Source of the DNA: Tatumella sp. JGM118
GTDB taxonomy: Bacteria; Pseudomonadota; Gammaproteobacteria; Enterobacterales; Enterobacteriaceae
NCBI RefSeq assembly: GCF_018257515.1
Contig: NZ_JAERJR010000005.1
Coordinates: 1-64,000, forward strand
Reading direction: 5' to 3'
DNA length: 64,000 nt
A program made the position numbers and the translations under genes. The notes below the pieces were generated by a model that saw only the letters and a program-made list of their open reading frames with translations, had not been told where the DNA came from and did no database searches. Below, piece by piece: positions 1 to 10,250 of the stretch (within the stretch, counting starts at the first letter, position 1; each line of letters starts with the position of its first letter).

Positions 1-21
1 TCGCGCTTTGCCGTGTCAGTG

Positions 22-80
22 GGAGCGCATTATAGGGAGATAATTTTTTCTGACAAGGGTTTATTTCAAATAAATTACCG
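22..80 (-). promoter_or_regulatory. rrn operon P1 promoter with UP-like element
   Basis: Read on the minus strand there is a -35 TTGTCA (51-56), a 16-bp spacer and a -10 TATAAT (29-34), followed by a GC-rich GCGC discriminator. Upstream (57-80) lies an AT-rich tract of the UP-element kind. The transcribed side continues ACTGACACGG at 11-20, as in E. coli rRNA P1-P2 regions. In E. coli rrnD lies next to yrdA in this orientation, so the 16S gene should lie beyond the left edge. The box match is direct observation; the operon identity is inferred from sequence and synteny. Confidence 0.85.
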
Positions 81-340
81 AATGGCGATATTTCATGCTT
101 TCCGGGCAACAAACCAGCGAAATACGCAGTTTTATTCATCACCGGGGCTGTTTTACTCATTAACCAGGGGTCTCAATCGCCGTTTTACTCACGCAAATAC
201 ACACGTTAATCCCGCTGCCAGGCATAAATAGTGCAAATAAAATCTCTCCCTTGTTGTACAAACAGTATTACCTCACCCCATTTCCGGCCACCAGCCCTGG
301 ATTGATGTGGGTACCTTGTATCAACCAGGAGCATTTCCTT
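81..340. other. Intergenic region between rrn promoter and yrdA
   Basis: About 260 bases without a gene. In E. coli the matching region upstream of rrn P1 carries Fis sites and the yrdA promoter. I see AT-rich patches but cannot place a Fis or sigma-70 site with confidence. A reading frame from 251 runs in frame into yrdA, but the family start is the ATG at 341. Confidence 0.5.
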
Positions 341-910
341 ATGTCTGCAGATGTACTTCGCTCTTTTCAGGGAAACGTCCCGGCCACAGGGTTGCGGGTC
401 ATGCTGGACCCTTCCTGTGTCGTCATCGGTGATGTCCTTATCGGTGATGATGCCAGTCTCTGGCCTCTGGTTGTTGCCAGAGGGGATGTAAACCGGATAA
501 CCATTGGCGCCAGAAGCAATATTCAGGATGGCTCTATTCTCCATGTGACTCACCGCTCACCGGCAAATCCTCAGGGCTATCCTTTAGAGATTGGCGATGA
601 TGTCACCGTGGGGCACAAAGCAATGCTGCACGGGTGTACGATCAGAGATCGGGTACTGGTCGGGATGGGGAGTATTATTCTGGATAATGCCTATATAGAA
701 GAGAATGTCATGATCGGTGCCGGAAGTCTGGTACCTCCGGGGAGACTGCTGGTCAGCGGGTACCTGTACCTGGGCAGTCCGGTCCGGCAAATCCGTCGCC
801 TGACTGACGACGAAGAACAGAGCCTGCTTTACTCTGCTGCCAATTACGTTAAATGGAAAGACGTCTGTTTATCGGAACAGAGCCAGAACCAGCCGTCGGC
901 ATCGTCCTGA
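341..910 (+). CDS. yrdA: Gamma-carbonic anhydrase-like protein YrdA
   Basis: 189 residues, close to the 184 of E. coli YrdA. It is a left-handed beta-helix of hexapeptide repeats (about residues 20-165) of the gamma-carbonic anhydrase family. Histidines typical of the trimer-interface metal site are visible in HVTH (68-71) and GHKAMLH (His-92, His-97). The physiological reaction of YrdA is not settled, so only a metal-binding, carbonic-anhydrase-like role is claimed. The start at 341 is preferred over 251: it matches the family N-terminus and has an AGGAGC Shine-Dalgarno 8 bases upstream. The last 67 bases overlap yrdB on the other strand, tail to tail. Confidence 0.9.
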   Translation: MSADVLRSFQGNVPATGLRVMLDPSCVVIGDVLIGDDASLWPLVVARGDVNRITIGARSNIQDGSILHVTHRSPANPQGYPLEIGDDVTVGHKAMLHGCTIRDRVLVGMGSIILDNAYIEENVMIGAGSLVPPGRLLVSGYLYLGSPVRQIRRLTDDEEQSLLYSAANYVKWKDVCLSEQSQNQPSASS

Positions 911-1122
911 CCGGTAGCAATCAGTGCTTCGGCTTCTTCTTCAAGATCCCAGCGGTATTGCCGGAAAATTTCCAGTGCCTGCCCTTCGCCGTATCGCTGA
1001 AATAATTCCGTTGCGGTGATGGCACACCAGAGCTGCATGCCATGATGCAAGGCCGGGAAGCACACAGCCTGCCGTTCTGCATTCCATTCTTCGCGATCCG
1101 GAAACTGTAGTGCCTGATTCAT
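844..1122 (-). CDS. yrdB: YrdB family small acidic protein
   Basis: 92 residues; E. coli YrdB has 85. The N-terminus [13 protein letters not shown] and the core [12 protein letters not shown] match that family, whose function is unknown. The start at 1122 overlaps the aroE stop as ATGA, which suggests translational coupling at the end of the dprA-smg-yrdD-tsaC-aroE run. The C-terminus is a little longer than in E. coli and extends into the yrdA coding region on the opposite strand. A longer frame upstream inside aroE is not supported by the family start. Confidence 0.85.
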   Translation of the reverse strand: MNQALQFPDREEWNAERQAVCFPALHHGMQLWCAITATELFQRYGEGQALEIFRQYRWDLEEEAEALIATGQDDADGWFWLCSDKQTSFHLT

Positions 1123-1934
1123 GCCTGCAGCGCCTGTTTCACCGCGGTGATCACCGGCCCGATATCCGGCATCACCCCGTGCCATAATTTAAACGCATGC
1201 GCGGCCTGAGATACCAGCATACCGACACCGTCCGAAAGAGACGTCACCCCGTGCTGTGCCGCCATCGCCAGGAAAGGAGTCTGGCCCTGCTGATAAAACA
1301 TATCGTAACAACGGGTATGGGGAGTGAAGATATCTGCCGGAAGCTGAGGAACCTCCCCGCTGACGCCACTGGAGGTTGCATTAATAATGAGATCGTATTC
1401 CTGCAGTAACTTATTATGTTCACTGGCCAGAATAGTTCCTGCATGCCGGTAGGTTTCCACCAGCGTTTCCGCTCTGGATAACGTACGGTTCGTGATTGTT
1501 ATACGGCACCCGTAGTCCAGTAACGGCAGGATCACCCCGCGGGCCGCTCCGCCTGCTCCCACCAGCAATATATGCGAGTCTGGCGCGATCATCCCTTGCC
1601 GTTGCAGATCACTGAGCAAGCCAATCCCGTCAGTGTTATCTCCGAGCAGTCTGCCGTCCGGCTCTTTCCTGAGAGTATTAACCGCTTTTGATAAAGCCGC
1701 GCGATCGGTTAACTCGTCCGCCATAGCACAGGCTTCCTGCTTGAAGGGCAGCGTGACATTGGCTCCCCGGCCACCGGCATTGAAAAACTCACGAGCTGTC
1801 GGGACAAACTGATCCATCGGGGCACATATCCGGCCATAAGTGTGTTCTATGCCTGTCTGACGGGCAAACAGCTGGTGAATGAAAGGTGACTTACTGTGAT
1901 TGATCGGGTGACCAAAAACGACGAATTGTTCCAT
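1119..1934 (-). CDS. aroE: Shikimate 5-dehydrogenase (NADP)
   Basis: 271 residues; E. coli AroE has 272. It reduces 3-dehydroshikimate to shikimate with NADPH in the cytoplasmic shikimate pathway. Catalytic Lys-65 in NVTLPFK and Asp-102 in GDNTDG are present, as is the nucleotide-binding GAGGAAR at 127-133. The substrate-binding [10 protein letters not shown] sits at the N-terminus. Three bases separate it from tsaC upstream, and it overlaps yrdB downstream by four, so the genes are probably cotranscribed. Other pathway genes in this window are aroK and aroB. Confidence 0.97.
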   Translation of the reverse strand: MEQFVVFGHPINHSKSPFIHQLFARQTGIEHTYGRICAPMDQFVPTAREFFNAGGRGANVTLPFKQEACAMADELTDRAALSKAVNTLRKEPDGRLLGDNTDGIGLLSDLQRQGMIAPDSHILLVGAGGAARGVILPLLDYGCRITITNRTLSRAETLVETYRHAGTILASEHNKLLQEYDLIINATSSGVSGEVPQLPADIFTPHTRCYDMFYQQGQTPFLAMAAQHGVTSLSDGVGMLVSQAAHAFKLWHGVMPDIGPVITAVKQALQA

Positions 1935-1937
1935 TAT

Positions 1938-2504
1938 CTACCCCTGACGAATAAGTTCACCGGTAATAACATTACGGATCTCTGACGGATTCAGGCGCCC
2001 GCCGGTTTCTCCCTGCAGAACAGGAAAATCATGACCAAACCGCTCCGTAACTTCCTGCACATTCCGGCAAGGCTCCTGACCGGAAAAATTCGCGCTGGTA
2101 GAGACTAACGGCTTCCCGTAGGCCAGACACAGTTCCTGAACATCAGGATGGTTACTGACGCGGATAGCCAGAGAGTCAAACTGACCTCTTAACCATCGGG
2201 GAGCACGGGAAGGTACCACGAAAGTCACCGGCCCGGGCCAGTGTGAGAACATCCGCTCTCTTTGTTCATCAGTCAGTAACTCATCACTGATATAAGGCAG
2301 CAGTTGCTGGTAATTAGCCGCGATCAGGATCAATCCTTTTTCTGCAGGACGTGACTTAATTTGCAGCAGAGCGTTAACAGCCTGTTCACTGTCAGGGTCA
2401 CACCCTAACCCGAACACGGCCTCCGTCGGATACGCAATAACAGCATTCTTTTCCAATGACTCAATACACACGCGCAGAGAATCTGATGATAACGGGTTAT
2501 ACAT
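1938..2504 (-). CDS. tsaC: Threonylcarbamoyl-AMP synthase
   Basis: 188 residues (E. coli TsaC/YrdC 190). The YrdC/Sua5 family makes threonylcarbamoyl-AMP from Thr, bicarbonate and ATP, the first step of t6A formation at position 37 of ANN-decoding tRNAs. Family motifs seen: [12 protein letters not shown] near residue 21, [10 protein letters not shown] near 50, and STSANFSG near 138. The start follows the yrdD stop by 8 bases. The family also binds RNA through a basic cavity; that is family knowledge, not visible directly. Confidence 0.95.
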   Translation of the reverse strand: MYNPLSSDSLRVCIESLEKNAVIAYPTEAVFGLGCDPDSEQAVNALLQIKSRPAEKGLILIAANYQQLLPYISDELLTDEQRERMFSHWPGPVTFVVPSRAPRWLRGQFDSLAIRVSNHPDVQELCLAYGKPLVSTSANFSGQEPCRNVQEVTERFGHDFPVLQGETGGRLNPSEIRNVITGELIRQG

Positions 2505-2512
2505 GATAGGTA

Positions 2513-3067
2513 TTATTTCTCTTCAGTCTTGTCGGGAACAGGCTTACCACAAAGCTTACTGGCGCAGATAAGCCTCAGACCATTTGCGGTTTTCTTTTCA
2601 GCTAATAACGGAAAGTGGCAAAACGGACATTCTCCCGCCACCGGACGGGCATTAACCACAAACTGGCATTCCGGATAGCGGCTGCAGGCATGGAAATACT
2701 TACCGTATCGTGAACGACGCTGGATCAGATGTCCCTGCTGACACTCCGGACAGGTAATGCCCGTATCATCCGGCCGGTCAATAGTTTCACTGTGTGAGCA
2801 CTCAGGATAACGGCTGCACGCGATGAACATCCCATAACGCCCCTGGCGCAACGCTTTATCGGCGCCACATTCCGGACAAGGTATCCCTTCGAGGATTTTA
2901 ATCAGATGCCCTTCATTACGGGCCCCCAGGGGGCGGATGTAATGACACTCCGGGTATCGGGAACACCCGGCGAAAGGACCATGTTTACCTGAACGTATCA
3001 CCAGTTCTGCCCCGCATTCGGGGCAGTTATCCTGATGACGGACAGCAAACAGTGCTGTTTTATTCAT
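2513..3067 (-). CDS. yrdD: Topoisomerase-type zinc-ribbon protein YrdD
   Basis: 184 residues built almost entirely from topoisomerase I-type zinc ribbons. Three repeats share the pattern CPECG...CSRYPEC (starting near residues 15, 63 and 106), and a fourth, more divergent one (CPFC...CGK) ends the protein. The fold resembles the C-terminal DNA-binding domain of TopA without any catalytic part. Function is not established; single-stranded DNA binding is the likely activity. It lies between smg and tsaC in the dprA run, as in E. coli. Confidence 0.9.
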   Translation of the reverse strand: MNKTALFAVRHQDNCPECGAELVIRSGKHGPFAGCSRYPECHYIRPLGARNEGHLIKILEGIPCPECGADKALRQGRYGMFIACSRYPECSHSETIDRPDDTGITCPECQQGHLIQRRSRYGKYFHACSRYPECQFVVNARPVAGECPFCHFPLLAEKKTANGLRLICASKLCGKPVPDKTEEK

Positions 3068-3091
3068 AATTTTGCTATAGCGAAGAAAATA

Positions 3092-3565
3092 TCAATGCAG
3101 AATACTGTCATTAGCGTCGAAAAGTAACTCTTCCATTTGCTGGTAGGCATCTTCACAACCCGGAATGTTGAACAGCACCATCAGTACGACCCACTTGAGA
3201 TCATCGAGGGCAAACTCCAGGGAGTCGAGTGCAGTCACCCGCTCAATAACCATTTCGCGGGTATCGAGGTTCAGTACCTGCACCTGCTCCAGGAACAATA
3301 AAAACCCCCGGCAATCCGCATCCAGCTTCTGACACTCTTCAGCGGTATAAATACGCATCGAGAGCGGGTCACTGGACATCTGGATAGGCTCGACCAATCC
3401 TTCCTGATAATCAGCAAGTTTCTCCAGCCATTGCAATGCATTACTGATATCTTCCTGATTAAATCCGGCATCCGTCAGGTCATCTGTCAGCCTTTCCTGG
3501 TCAACCTGCGTGTCAGTCTCGGTATGGATATAGGTCTCAAACAAGTACATAAGTACGTCGAACAT
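3092..3565 (-). CDS. smg: Smg family protein
   Basis: 157 residues, exactly the E. coli length. The acidic, largely helical protein begins [14 protein letters not shown] and contains ADYQEGL and REMVIERV, as in the family. Smg sits next to dprA in many gammaproteobacteria and its role is unknown. Its start lies 29 bases inside the 3' end of dprA in another frame, behind a strong AAGGAGG ribosome-binding site, so the two are probably translationally coupled. Confidence 0.9.
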   Translation of the reverse strand: MFDVLMYLFETYIHTETDTQVDQERLTDDLTDAGFNQEDISNALQWLEKLADYQEGLVEPIQMSSDPLSMRIYTAEECQKLDADCRGFLLFLEQVQVLNLDTREMVIERVTALDSLEFALDDLKWVVLMVLFNIPGCEDAYQQMEELLFDANDSILH

Positions 3566-4661
3566 GGCATGCCCTCCTTAAACGGACATAGCCGCCGGGT
3601 ACAGCTGCGATCCATCCTGCTAACTCCAGCTCAAGCAAAGCAGTTGCAATCACTGGCACAGGTTGGCCGGCACGTTCAGCGACGACGTCAACAGGTGTAA
3701 CCTCATCTTCTACGTTAGCCAACACATCAGCAAATGGCAATGGAACAGTGCCCTCCCCGGGTGAATTTATTTCCTCAGACGCTGAAAACCGCAAAGAATG
3801 ATAACCCGTCTGCAAATCCTCCAGCAGATCGTTAGGGTGCGATACCAGTAATGCCCCTTGTCTGATAAGCCAGTGTGTGCCTTCAGTTTCGGGTTTACCC
3901 AGCGGGCCGGGGATCGCGTATATATTGCGGTTTTGCTCCAGAGCATAACGGGCCGTGATCAATGACCCGCTTTTTAACCCGGCTTCCACCACTAATACAC
4001 CCAGACTGAGGCCACTGATGATACGGTTACGACGAGGGAAATGCCCGGGGAGAGGAGGCGTCATCAGCGGGAACTCAGAGACCAGCGCCCCTCCCTGCGC
4101 CACAATCTCATGGCTGAGAGACCGGTGCCGGGCAGGATACAGGTTCATTAAACCGCTACCGATGACCGCGATAGTTTTTCCTTTGCAGGACAGAGCCGCC
4201 CGGTGTGCAACTCCGTCGATCCCTAAAGCCAGACCGCTGGTAATAGTCATTCCGCTCAATGAGAGCGATTCTGAGAAAAATGTTCCCCAATGTTCACCAT
4301 AGCGAGTACTCCGCCGGCTACCAACCACCGCTATCTGAGCCGCGGAGAGTACCGCCGGATCGCCCTCGACAAACAGACAGAACGGAGGGGCGGCAATTTC
4401 TGTCAGTCGCCGTGGATAACGGGGATCCGATAATGTCAGAAAATGATGGTTTTCGCACTTTAACCACTTCTGCACCAGCTCAAGCGCTTTTTCACTGAGA
4501 CTCAGGAACTGCTGACGCTGTTTTTGGTTGAAGCCAGCCACGTGAGACAACGATGCCGCTGTACCTGACAGCCGCGATAACTTTTCGGCCATCGTCTGGC
4601 GGTCTTCTGCCTTTATTCCTTCTACTGCCGCAAGACGTAACCCTATTTCAGTAATGTCCAT
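3537..4661 (-). CDS. dprA: DNA-processing protein DprA (Smf)
   Basis: 374 residues, the same as E. coli Smf. DprA binds incoming single-stranded DNA and loads RecA during natural transformation. An N-terminal SAM-like helical part is followed by the Rossmann core: GSRRSTRYG (114-122), SGLALGID (142-149) and GSGLMNLYP (168-176). A C-terminal winged-helix-like part ends near [20 protein letters not shown]. It is the first gene of a minus-strand run down to yrdB and is divergent from def. In this genome it coexists with hofMNOPQ and a full prepilin peptidase, other pieces of the uptake pathway. Confidence 0.95.
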   Translation of the reverse strand: MDITEIGLRLAAVEGIKAEDRQTMAEKLSRLSGTAASLSHVAGFNQKQRQQFLSLSEKALELVQKWLKCENHHFLTLSDPRYPRRLTEIAAPPFCLFVEGDPAVLSAAQIAVVGSRRSTRYGEHWGTFFSESLSLSGMTITSGLALGIDGVAHRAALSCKGKTIAVIGSGLMNLYPARHRSLSHEIVAQGGALVSEFPLMTPPLPGHFPRRNRIISGLSLGVLVVEAGLKSGSLITARYALEQNRNIYAIPGPLGKPETEGTHWLIRQGALLVSHPNDLLEDLQTGYHSLRFSASEEINSPGEGTVPLPFADVLANVEDEVTPVDVVAERAGQPVPVIATALLELELAGWIAAVPGGYVRLRRACHVRRTYVLV

Positions 4662-4702
4662 ACGATGATCCCTGTGCCGGCACTTTTATCCCGTCAGCAA
4701 TA

Positions 4703-4732
4703 CTGTCAATCGCACAATGAAACGTCTACAAT
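4703..4732 (+). promoter_or_regulatory. Candidate sigma-70 promoter of def-fmt operon
   Basis: CTGTCA (4703-4708, 4 of 6) and TACAAT (4727-4732, 5 of 6) are separated by 18 bp, about 45 bases before the def start. It is in the dprA/def divergent gap. Called by eye; no transcript evidence. Confidence 0.4.
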
Positions 4733-4777
4733 ATGAGGTAGTCAACTTATATATTACGAATAAAGATCCGGATATTT

Positions 4778-5290
4778 ATGTCAGTTTTACAGGTATTACA
4801 TTTCCCTGACGAGCGACTGCGTACCGTTGCTGCGCCAGTAAAAGAAGTCAACGCCGATATTCAGCGCATTGTCGATGATATGTTCGAAACAATGTATGCG
4901 GAAGAAGGTATCGGGCTGGCCGCAACTCAGGTCGATATTCACCAGCGAATCATTGTGATTGATGTTTCTGAGAACCGCGATGAGAAACTGGTGCTGATTA
5001 ACCCTGAACTCCTTGAGTCCAGTGGTGAGACCGGCATCGAAGAGGGCTGTCTGTCCATTCCTGAACAACGTGCGCTGGTTCCACGTGCAGAGCGGGTAAA
5101 AATACGTGCCCTGGACCGTGAAGGTAAGAGCTATGAGCTCGAAACGGATGGTCTGCTGGCTATCTGTATTCAGCATGAGATGGACCATCTGATGGGTAAA
5201 CTGTTCGTCGATTACCTGTCTCCGCTTAAGCGCCAGCGTATCCGTCAGAAACTGGAAAAACTCGCCCGTCAGACAACCCGGGCGTCCTGA
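4778..5290 (+). CDS. def: Peptide deformylase
   Basis: 170 residues (E. coli 169). It removes the formyl group from the N-terminal Met of nascent proteins at the ribosome exit. All three signature motifs are present: GIGLAATQ (45-52), EGCLS with metal ligand Cys-91, and HEMDH with His-133, Glu-134 and His-137. The metal is usually Fe(II) in vivo. It is followed after 20 bases by fmt, which adds the same formyl group to initiator tRNA, so the two opposing steps share one operon. Confidence 0.97.
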   Translation: MSVLQVLHFPDERLRTVAAPVKEVNADIQRIVDDMFETMYAEEGIGLAATQVDIHQRIIVIDVSENRDEKLVLINPELLESSGETGIEEGCLSIPEQRALVPRAERVKIRALDREGKSYELETDGLLAICIQHEMDHLMGKLFVDYLSPLKRQRIRQKLEKLARQTTRAS

Positions 5291-5310
5291 ACCTCCGAAA
5301 AGGGATGATT

Positions 5311-6255
5311 GTGTCCGACTCGTTGAAAATTATTTTTGCCGGCACTCCTGATTTTGCAGCGCGTCATCTTGACGCGCTGCTTGCTTCAGAGCATCAGGTG
5401 GTCGGTGTATTCACTCAGCCCGACCGCCCGGCCGGACGGGGCAAAAAGTTAGTGGCAAGTCCGGTGAAAACACTGGCTGAATCACACCAAATTCCCGTAT
5501 TCCAGCCCGCCTCGCTTCGGCCTCCTGAAAACCAGCAGCTGGTTGCAGATCTGAATGCCGATATCATGGTGGTGGTGGCTTATGGCCTCCTGTTGCCGGA
5601 ATCTGTACTGGCGCTGCCCCGGCTGGGATGTATCAATGTCCACGGGTCACTTCTGCCACGCTGGCGTGGTGCGGCACCTATCCAGCGTGCGTTGTGGGCG
5701 GGTGATGATGAGACAGGAATTACTATCATGCAGATGGATGCAGGGCTGGATACTGGCGATATGCTGGTGAAGCTCACCTGCCCTATCCGCCTGACAGATA
5801 CCAGCGCTTCTTTGTATGACACCCTGGCGCAACTCGGCCCACAGGGAATGCTGACCACATTGCAGCAGCTGGCTGACGGCAGCGCGGTTGCCGTGAAACA
5901 AGATGATGCACTGGCAACCTATGCCAAAAAGCTCAGCAAAGAAGAAGCCCGTCTGAACTGGACACTCTCCGCTGAACAGCTTGAGAGGTGTATTCGGGCA
6001 TTCAATCCGTGGCCGGTGAGCTACTTTGTGCTGGATGAACAACCGATTAAAGTCTGGCAGGCATCGGTATTACCCCATCAGGATCTGCAACCCGGTACGA
6101 TTGTTCAGACTGACAAGAACGGGATTCGGGTGGCAACCGCAGACGGCGTACTGCAACTTGAAATCCTGCAGCCTGCGGGTAAAAAACCAATGCAGGCAAG
6201 AGAGTTACTGAACTCGCGCCAGGAGTGGTTTATGCCCGGTGCTGTGCTGGCCTGA
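5311..6255 (+). CDS. fmt: Methionyl-tRNA formyltransferase
   Basis: 314 residues from a GTG start (E. coli 315). It transfers a formyl group from 10-formyl-tetrahydrofolate to Met-tRNA(fMet). Seen: FAGTPDFAA near residue 9, [13 protein letters not shown] near 108-120, and D-x-GLDTGD further on, followed by the C-terminal OB-like domain ending RQEWFMPGA. The GTG at 5311 is chosen over the ATG at 5305 because it aligns with the family N-terminus and lies 5 bases after AGGGA (5301-5305), whereas the ATG would overlap that site. Confidence 0.95.
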   Translation: MSDSLKIIFAGTPDFAARHLDALLASEHQVVGVFTQPDRPAGRGKKLVASPVKTLAESHQIPVFQPASLRPPENQQLVADLNADIMVVVAYGLLLPESVLALPRLGCINVHGSLLPRWRGAAPIQRALWAGDDETGITIMQMDAGLDTGDMLVKLTCPIRLTDTSASLYDTLAQLGPQGMLTTLQQLADGSAVAVKQDDALATYAKKLSKEEARLNWTLSAEQLERCIRAFNPWPVSYFVLDEQPIKVWQASVLPHQDLQPGTIVQTDKNGIRVATADGVLQLEILQPAGKKPMQARELLNSRQEWFMPGAVLA

Positions 6256-6304
6256 ACCGGTTATAAATGTTCTGCCGGTAATACTGGTTAACTGAAGATA
6301 TTCC

Positions 6305-7597
6305 ATGAAAAAAACTACCAATCTGCGCAGTCTGGCAGCCCGTCTTATTGAACAGGTCGTCGATAAAGGGCAGTCGCTAAGCGCAATTCTTCCTGCCGCC
6401 CAAAAGAGCCTGAACGATAAAGACAGCGCCTTACTGCAGGAATTATGTTTCGGCGTCGTCCGTACTTTACCGCAACTGGATGCGTTAATCGGTAAGCTGA
6501 TGGATCGGCCGATGACCGGCAAACAGCGAACGATTCACTACCTGTTAATGGTCGGTATTTATCAGATGCTTTATACGCGGATACCTGCCCATGCAATCCT
6601 CGCGGAAACCGTGGAAGGTGCCGTTGTACTGAAAAAACAGAGCCTGAAAGGACTGGTAAACGGGGTTTTACGTCAGTTCCAGCGCCGCCAGACAGAACTG
6701 ACAGAGTCACTGGAGGGACAAAGCGTTAATCTTTGGCATCCCTCCTGGCTACTGAAACGTTTACAGGTAAGCTGGCCTGATCAATGGCAGCAGATTGTTC
6801 AGGCAAATAATCTCCGTCCCCCTATGTGGTTACGGGTAAACCGCCAGCATAACTCCCGTGATCAGTGGCTTGAATTACTGAACGCCCGGGAGATGACAGG
6901 CACTGCTGATACCTTATCGGAGGATGCGGTTCGTCTGGAGAAACCCGCAGGTGTGACACAGTTGCCAGGATTTGCTGACGGATGGGTAACGGTTCAGGAT
7001 CTTTCGGCACAACGTTGTGCACAGTATCTCACTCCGGAAAACGGAGAAGATATCCTGGACCTGTGTGCAGCCCCGGGCGGGAAAACCACGCATATTCTTG
7101 AAATTGCCCCCGAAGCCAATGTACTGGCCGTCGACGTGGATGCACAGCGCCTTAGCAGAGTCACAGAAAATCTGGGCCGTCTGGGGATGCAGGCTGAAGT
7201 CAGACAAGGTGATGGCCGTACGCCGGCACTGTGGTGTGCAGAGCGCCAGTTTGATCGCATTCTGCTCGATGCACCTTGTTCCGCAACAGGGGTTATTCGC
7301 CGTCATCCGGATATTAAATGGCTGCGTCGTGACAGTGACATTGATGAGCTGGTACGGTTGCAGGCTGAGATACTGGATGCTATCTGGCCATACCTTAAAC
7401 CCGGCGGCACGATGGTGTATGCAACCTGCTCCGTGTTACCGGAAGAAAACCATAAGCAGATGGCCGCATTTCTTGAGCGCCATGATGACGCGAAGCCTGA
7501 AACATTACCGGGCGGAGAGAAACATGGTCTGCAGGTCTTCCCTCAGGAACTGGGTGGTGACGGTTTTTTCTATGCTAAATTACTGAAGAATGCCTAA
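6305..7597 (+). CDS. rsmB: 16S rRNA m5C967 methyltransferase
   Basis: 430 residues (E. coli RsmB/Sun 429). It methylates C967 of 16S rRNA with S-adenosylmethionine. Residues 1-140 form a NusB-like RNA-binding domain, followed by a Rossmann methyltransferase. AdoMet motif [10 protein letters not shown] is near residues 249-258, LDAPCSATG carries one conserved Cys, and YATCS carries the catalytic Cys-375. It sits 49 bases after fmt and 20 before trkA, as in E. coli, and is probably in one transcript with them. Confidence 0.96.
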   Translation: MKKTTNLRSLAARLIEQVVDKGQSLSAILPAAQKSLNDKDSALLQELCFGVVRTLPQLDALIGKLMDRPMTGKQRTIHYLLMVGIYQMLYTRIPAHAILAETVEGAVVLKKQSLKGLVNGVLRQFQRRQTELTESLEGQSVNLWHPSWLLKRLQVSWPDQWQQIVQANNLRPPMWLRVNRQHNSRDQWLELLNAREMTGTADTLSEDAVRLEKPAGVTQLPGFADGWVTVQDLSAQRCAQYLTPENGEDILDLCAAPGGKTTHILEIAPEANVLAVDVDAQRLSRVTENLGRLGMQAEVRQGDGRTPALWCAERQFDRILLDAPCSATGVIRRHPDIKWLRRDSDIDELVRLQAEILDAIWPYLKPGGTMVYATCSVLPEENHKQMAAFLERHDDAKPETLPGGEKHGLQVFPQELGGDGFFYAKLLKNA

Positions 7598-7617
7598 CCC
7601 ATAAGAGTGAAACGACG

Positions 7618-8994
7618 ATGAAAATTATTATCCTGGGAGCCGGACAAGTCGGTGGCACACTGGCAGAAAACCTGGTGGGGGAAAATAACGATATCACTGT
7701 TGTTGATACCGATCCTGGCAGGTTACGTCACTTACAGGATAAGTTCGATCTCCGGGTGGTGAATGGCCCGGCGTCTCATCCCCGTGTGCTTCGTGAGGCG
7801 GGGGCTGAAGATGCCGATATGCTGGTTGCTGTTACCAGTTCCGATGAAACCAATATGGTTGCCTGCCAGATAGCTTACTCATTATTTAATACCCCTAACC
7901 GGATCGCGCGGATCCGTGCCGCGGAGTATTTGCGCGATAATGAGAAGTTATTTATTCCGGAAGCGATCCCAATCGATCATCTGATCTCACCTGAACAACT
8001 GGTGATCGATAATATCTATCGACTGATCGAGTATCCGGGCGCATTGCAGGTCGTGAATTTCGCCGGAGGCAAAGTCAGCCTTGGGGTAGTCAAGGCCTAT
8101 TACGGGGGGCCGCTCATCGGTAACCCACTGTCTGTTATGCGCGAGCATATGCCGCACATCGAAAGCCGCGTCGCCGCCATCTTCCGCCAGGATAAACCTA
8201 TCCGTCCGCAAGGCTCGACCGTCGTAGAAGCGGGTGATGAAGTCTTCTTCATTGCTGCAAATCAACATATTCGCGCCGTAATGAGCGAAATGCAGCGTCT
8301 GGAAAAGCCGTATAAACGTATCATGCTGGTAGGTGGCGGTAATATCGGTTTTGGCCTGGCACAACAGCTGGAAAAACAGTACAGCGTAAAGCTGATTGAA
8401 CGTAATCCGCAGCGAGCAGCAGAACTGGCCGAATTACTCAACGATACGATCGTCTTTTACGGAGATGCCTCTGACCAGGAATTACTGGCAGAAGAGCATA
8501 TCGACCAGATTGACCTGTTTATTGCCGTCACCAATGATGATGAAGCTAATATCATGTCAGCTATGCTGGCGAAAAAGATGGGGGCAAAAAAGGCGATGGT
8601 ACTGATACAACGCCGTGCCTATGTCGATCTGGTCCAAAGCAGCGTGATTGATATTGCTATTTCTCCACAACAGGCAACAATTTCTGCATTGCTTGGCCAT
8701 GTCCGTAAAGCAGATATTGTCAGTGTTTCTTCACTGCGCAGGGGGATTGCTGAAGCCATTGAGGCTATTGCTCATGGAGATGAAACAACCTCACGAGTGG
8801 TAGGGCGCACTGTCAGTGAAATTAAACTGCCACCGGGCACAATTATTGGCGCAATTGTACGTGGTGAGGAAGTCATGATTGCAAACGATAGTGTCAGAAT
8901 CGAGCAAGGCGATCATGTCATCATGTTCCTGACGGATAAAAAATTCGTGTCAGATGTAGAGAAGCTATTCCAGCCGAGTCCGTTCTTCCTGTAA
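7618..8994 (+). CDS. trkA: Trk potassium uptake system NAD-binding subunit TrkA
   Basis: 458 residues, identical in length to E. coli TrkA. It is the cytoplasmic regulatory subunit that gates the TrkG/TrkH potassium channels. Two tandem RCK halves are visible: Rossmann loops [10 protein letters not shown] (residues 6-15) and [10 protein letters not shown] (about 240-249), each followed by a TrkA-C domain. The C-terminus ends FQPSPFFL. No membrane segments. The partner channel gene is not in this window. Confidence 0.96.
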   Translation: MKIIILGAGQVGGTLAENLVGENNDITVVDTDPGRLRHLQDKFDLRVVNGPASHPRVLREAGAEDADMLVAVTSSDETNMVACQIAYSLFNTPNRIARIRAAEYLRDNEKLFIPEAIPIDHLISPEQLVIDNIYRLIEYPGALQVVNFAGGKVSLGVVKAYYGGPLIGNPLSVMREHMPHIESRVAAIFRQDKPIRPQGSTVVEAGDEVFFIAANQHIRAVMSEMQRLEKPYKRIMLVGGGNIGFGLAQQLEKQYSVKLIERNPQRAAELAELLNDTIVFYGDASDQELLAEEHIDQIDLFIAVTNDDEANIMSAMLAKKMGAKKAMVLIQRRAYVDLVQSSVIDIAISPQQATISALLGHVRKADIVSVSSLRRGIAEAIEAIAHGDETTSRVVGRTVSEIKLPPGTIIGAIVRGEEVMIANDSVRIEQGDHVIMFLTDKKFVSDVEKLFQPSPFFL

Positions 8995-9156
8995 AAATCT
9001 CCGCCAAAGGGACCTTATCCGGCTGAAGAAAACAGGGGTTAGGCTTTGTGCTGGCTGCAATGTAAAAAAGAGTAAAACAGTTAGGTCGTGTTTGTGGAAA
9101 AAATACCATTAGTTAACTAGAATCAGGTTTAACTTAATCTTTAGTCGGGTGATAAC

Positions 9157-9552
9157 ATGAGTTTAATGAAAGAATTTCGCGATTTTGCGATGCGTGGAAA
9201 TGTAGTAGATCTGGCAGTCGGTGTGGTTATCGGTGCTGCGTTTGGTAAAATCGTATCTTCTTTAGTCGCTAACATCATCATGCCGCCACTGGGCTTACTG
9301 ATTGGTGGGATAGATTTCAAACAATTTAAATGGGTACTTAAAGCTGCTGATGGCACAACACCTGCAGTTGTCATGGACTACGGTGTCTTTATTCAGTCTG
9401 TCTTTGATTTTGTTATCATCGCTTTTGCCATTTTCCTGGTCATCAAGCTGATTAACAAACTCTATAAGAAAGAAGCGCCGGCACCTAAAGGCCCGTCAGT
9501 TGAAGAAACTCTGTTAACTGAAATCCGTGATTTACTGAAAGAAAAACAGTAA
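9157..9552 (+). CDS. mscL: Large-conductance mechanosensitive channel
   Basis: 131 residues (E. coli 136). The pentameric inner-membrane channel opens under high membrane tension after hypo-osmotic shock. The N-terminal amphipathic helix [15 protein letters not shown] is followed by TM1 (about 15-45, [15 protein letters not shown]), a short periplasmic loop, TM2 (about 73-98) and a charged cytoplasmic helix ending LLKEKQ. An independent terminator follows at 9571-9604. Its last 21 bases overlap the nominal end of arfA on the other strand. Confidence 0.96.
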   Translation: MSLMKEFRDFAMRGNVVDLAVGVVIGAAFGKIVSSLVANIIMPPLGLLIGGIDFKQFKWVLKAADGTTPAVVMDYGVFIQSVFDFVIIAFAIFLVIKLINKLYKKEAPAPKGPSVEETLLTEIRDLLKEKQ

Positions 9553-9804
9553 TTCATCAGTGTTCATGGAAAGCCGCTCAATTAATGATTGAGCGGCTTT
9601 TTTTATGGATAAAAGAAAGGGCAATGAGAATTTCATATTTTCATTGCCCTCTCGTCCCTCCTGTCGGTTATTACGGTTTTTACGCCGATAACTTCCTTTC
9701 CCTTTTTTATTATTTTCGGTTCTCACACGAAAAAGCGGGTCATGTAACAATGCCTGGAGAGCATTATCAGTAATTACCCCTTTGGTGTGACGATAGCTGC
9801 CCAT
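9532..9804 (-). CDS. arfA: Alternative ribosome-rescue factor ArfA
   Basis: 90 codons to the nominal stop. The first ~45 residues ([32 protein letters not shown]) match ArfA, which recruits RF2 to release ribosomes stalled on non-stop mRNA. A perfect 12-bp hairpin at 9571-9599 lies inside the 3' part of the gene (codons about 69-78). In E. coli such a hairpin truncates the message by RNase III cleavage or termination, so that active ArfA is made mainly when tmRNA fails. The same layout here implies the same control. Ribosome-binding site GGAGG is 6 bases before the ATG. zntR, which lies between arfA and yhdN in E. coli, is absent. Confidence 0.9.
   Translation of the reverse strand: MGSYRHTKGVITDNALQALLHDPLFRVRTENNKKGKGSYRRKNRNNRQEGREGNENMKFSLPFLLSIKKAAQSLIERLSMNTDELLFFFQ
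9571..9604. terminator. mscL terminator hairpin inside arfA
   Basis: Perfect 12-bp stem AAGCCGCTCAAT / ATTGAGCGGCTT with a 5-base loop. On the plus strand it is followed by seven T residues, so it is a good Rho-independent terminator for mscL. On the minus strand the same hairpin lies in the arfA coding region with only a short T run, so there RNase III cleavage or weak termination would yield a stop-less arfA message. Confidence 0.85.
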
Positions 9805-9824
9805 ATAACCTCCGCATAGCGTCT

Positions 9825-10196
9825 CTATTCATTATTTAGCTGTCGGATGACAGTCGCACCGTAGTGACTATCATATAAAAAGTCTGTACTCAGACCTGCC
9901 TGACGTAATTTCTGTTCCAGTACACGTAATCTCTTATGATATTCCGCGGCCTGATGATCGTCAGGATCCAGTTGCTGTAACAGATCGACCAGTTCAAGCG
10001 CTTCACGACGGGATTCAAGTTCCGGAGGAAGATACCCGGAATTTTTTAACAGACGATAGGCCGTACGCAATTCCGCAGGGACCTGACTATCATCGTCAAG
10101 CAGAAGAGGCTTTCCTTCACCGTTCAAACCGGAAAGTTCACCTTTTTGCAAAGCTTCCTGAATGTGTCGCTCGGCCATCTGATCAATAAGCCACAT
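9825..10196 (-). CDS. yhdN: DUF1992 family protein YhdN
   Basis: 123 residues from the ATG at 10196 (E. coli YhdN 122). The conserved core contains [38 protein letters not shown] and [15 protein letters not shown]. The family (DnaJ-homologue subfamily C28 / DUF1992) has no proven bacterial function. The start is preferred to an upstream one because it matches the family and has a GGAGGA site 7 bases before it. It lies between arfA and the alpha operon terminator. Confidence 0.88.
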   Translation of the reverse strand: MWLIDQMAERHIQEALQKGELSGLNGEGKPLLLDDDSQVPAELRTAYRLLKNSGYLPPELESRREALELVDLLQQLDPDDHQAAEYHKRLRVLEQKLRQAGLSTDFLYDSHYGATVIRQLNNE

Positions 10197-10250
10197 AGGT
10201 GTCCTCCGGGGCAGGGCTGAATAGATATTATACACCACTTTTCTTCAGAC

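Noticed and set aside
13..231. 72-codon frame at the left edge
   Set aside because: It runs through the rrn promoter and upstream AT-rich region and resembles no protein known to me.
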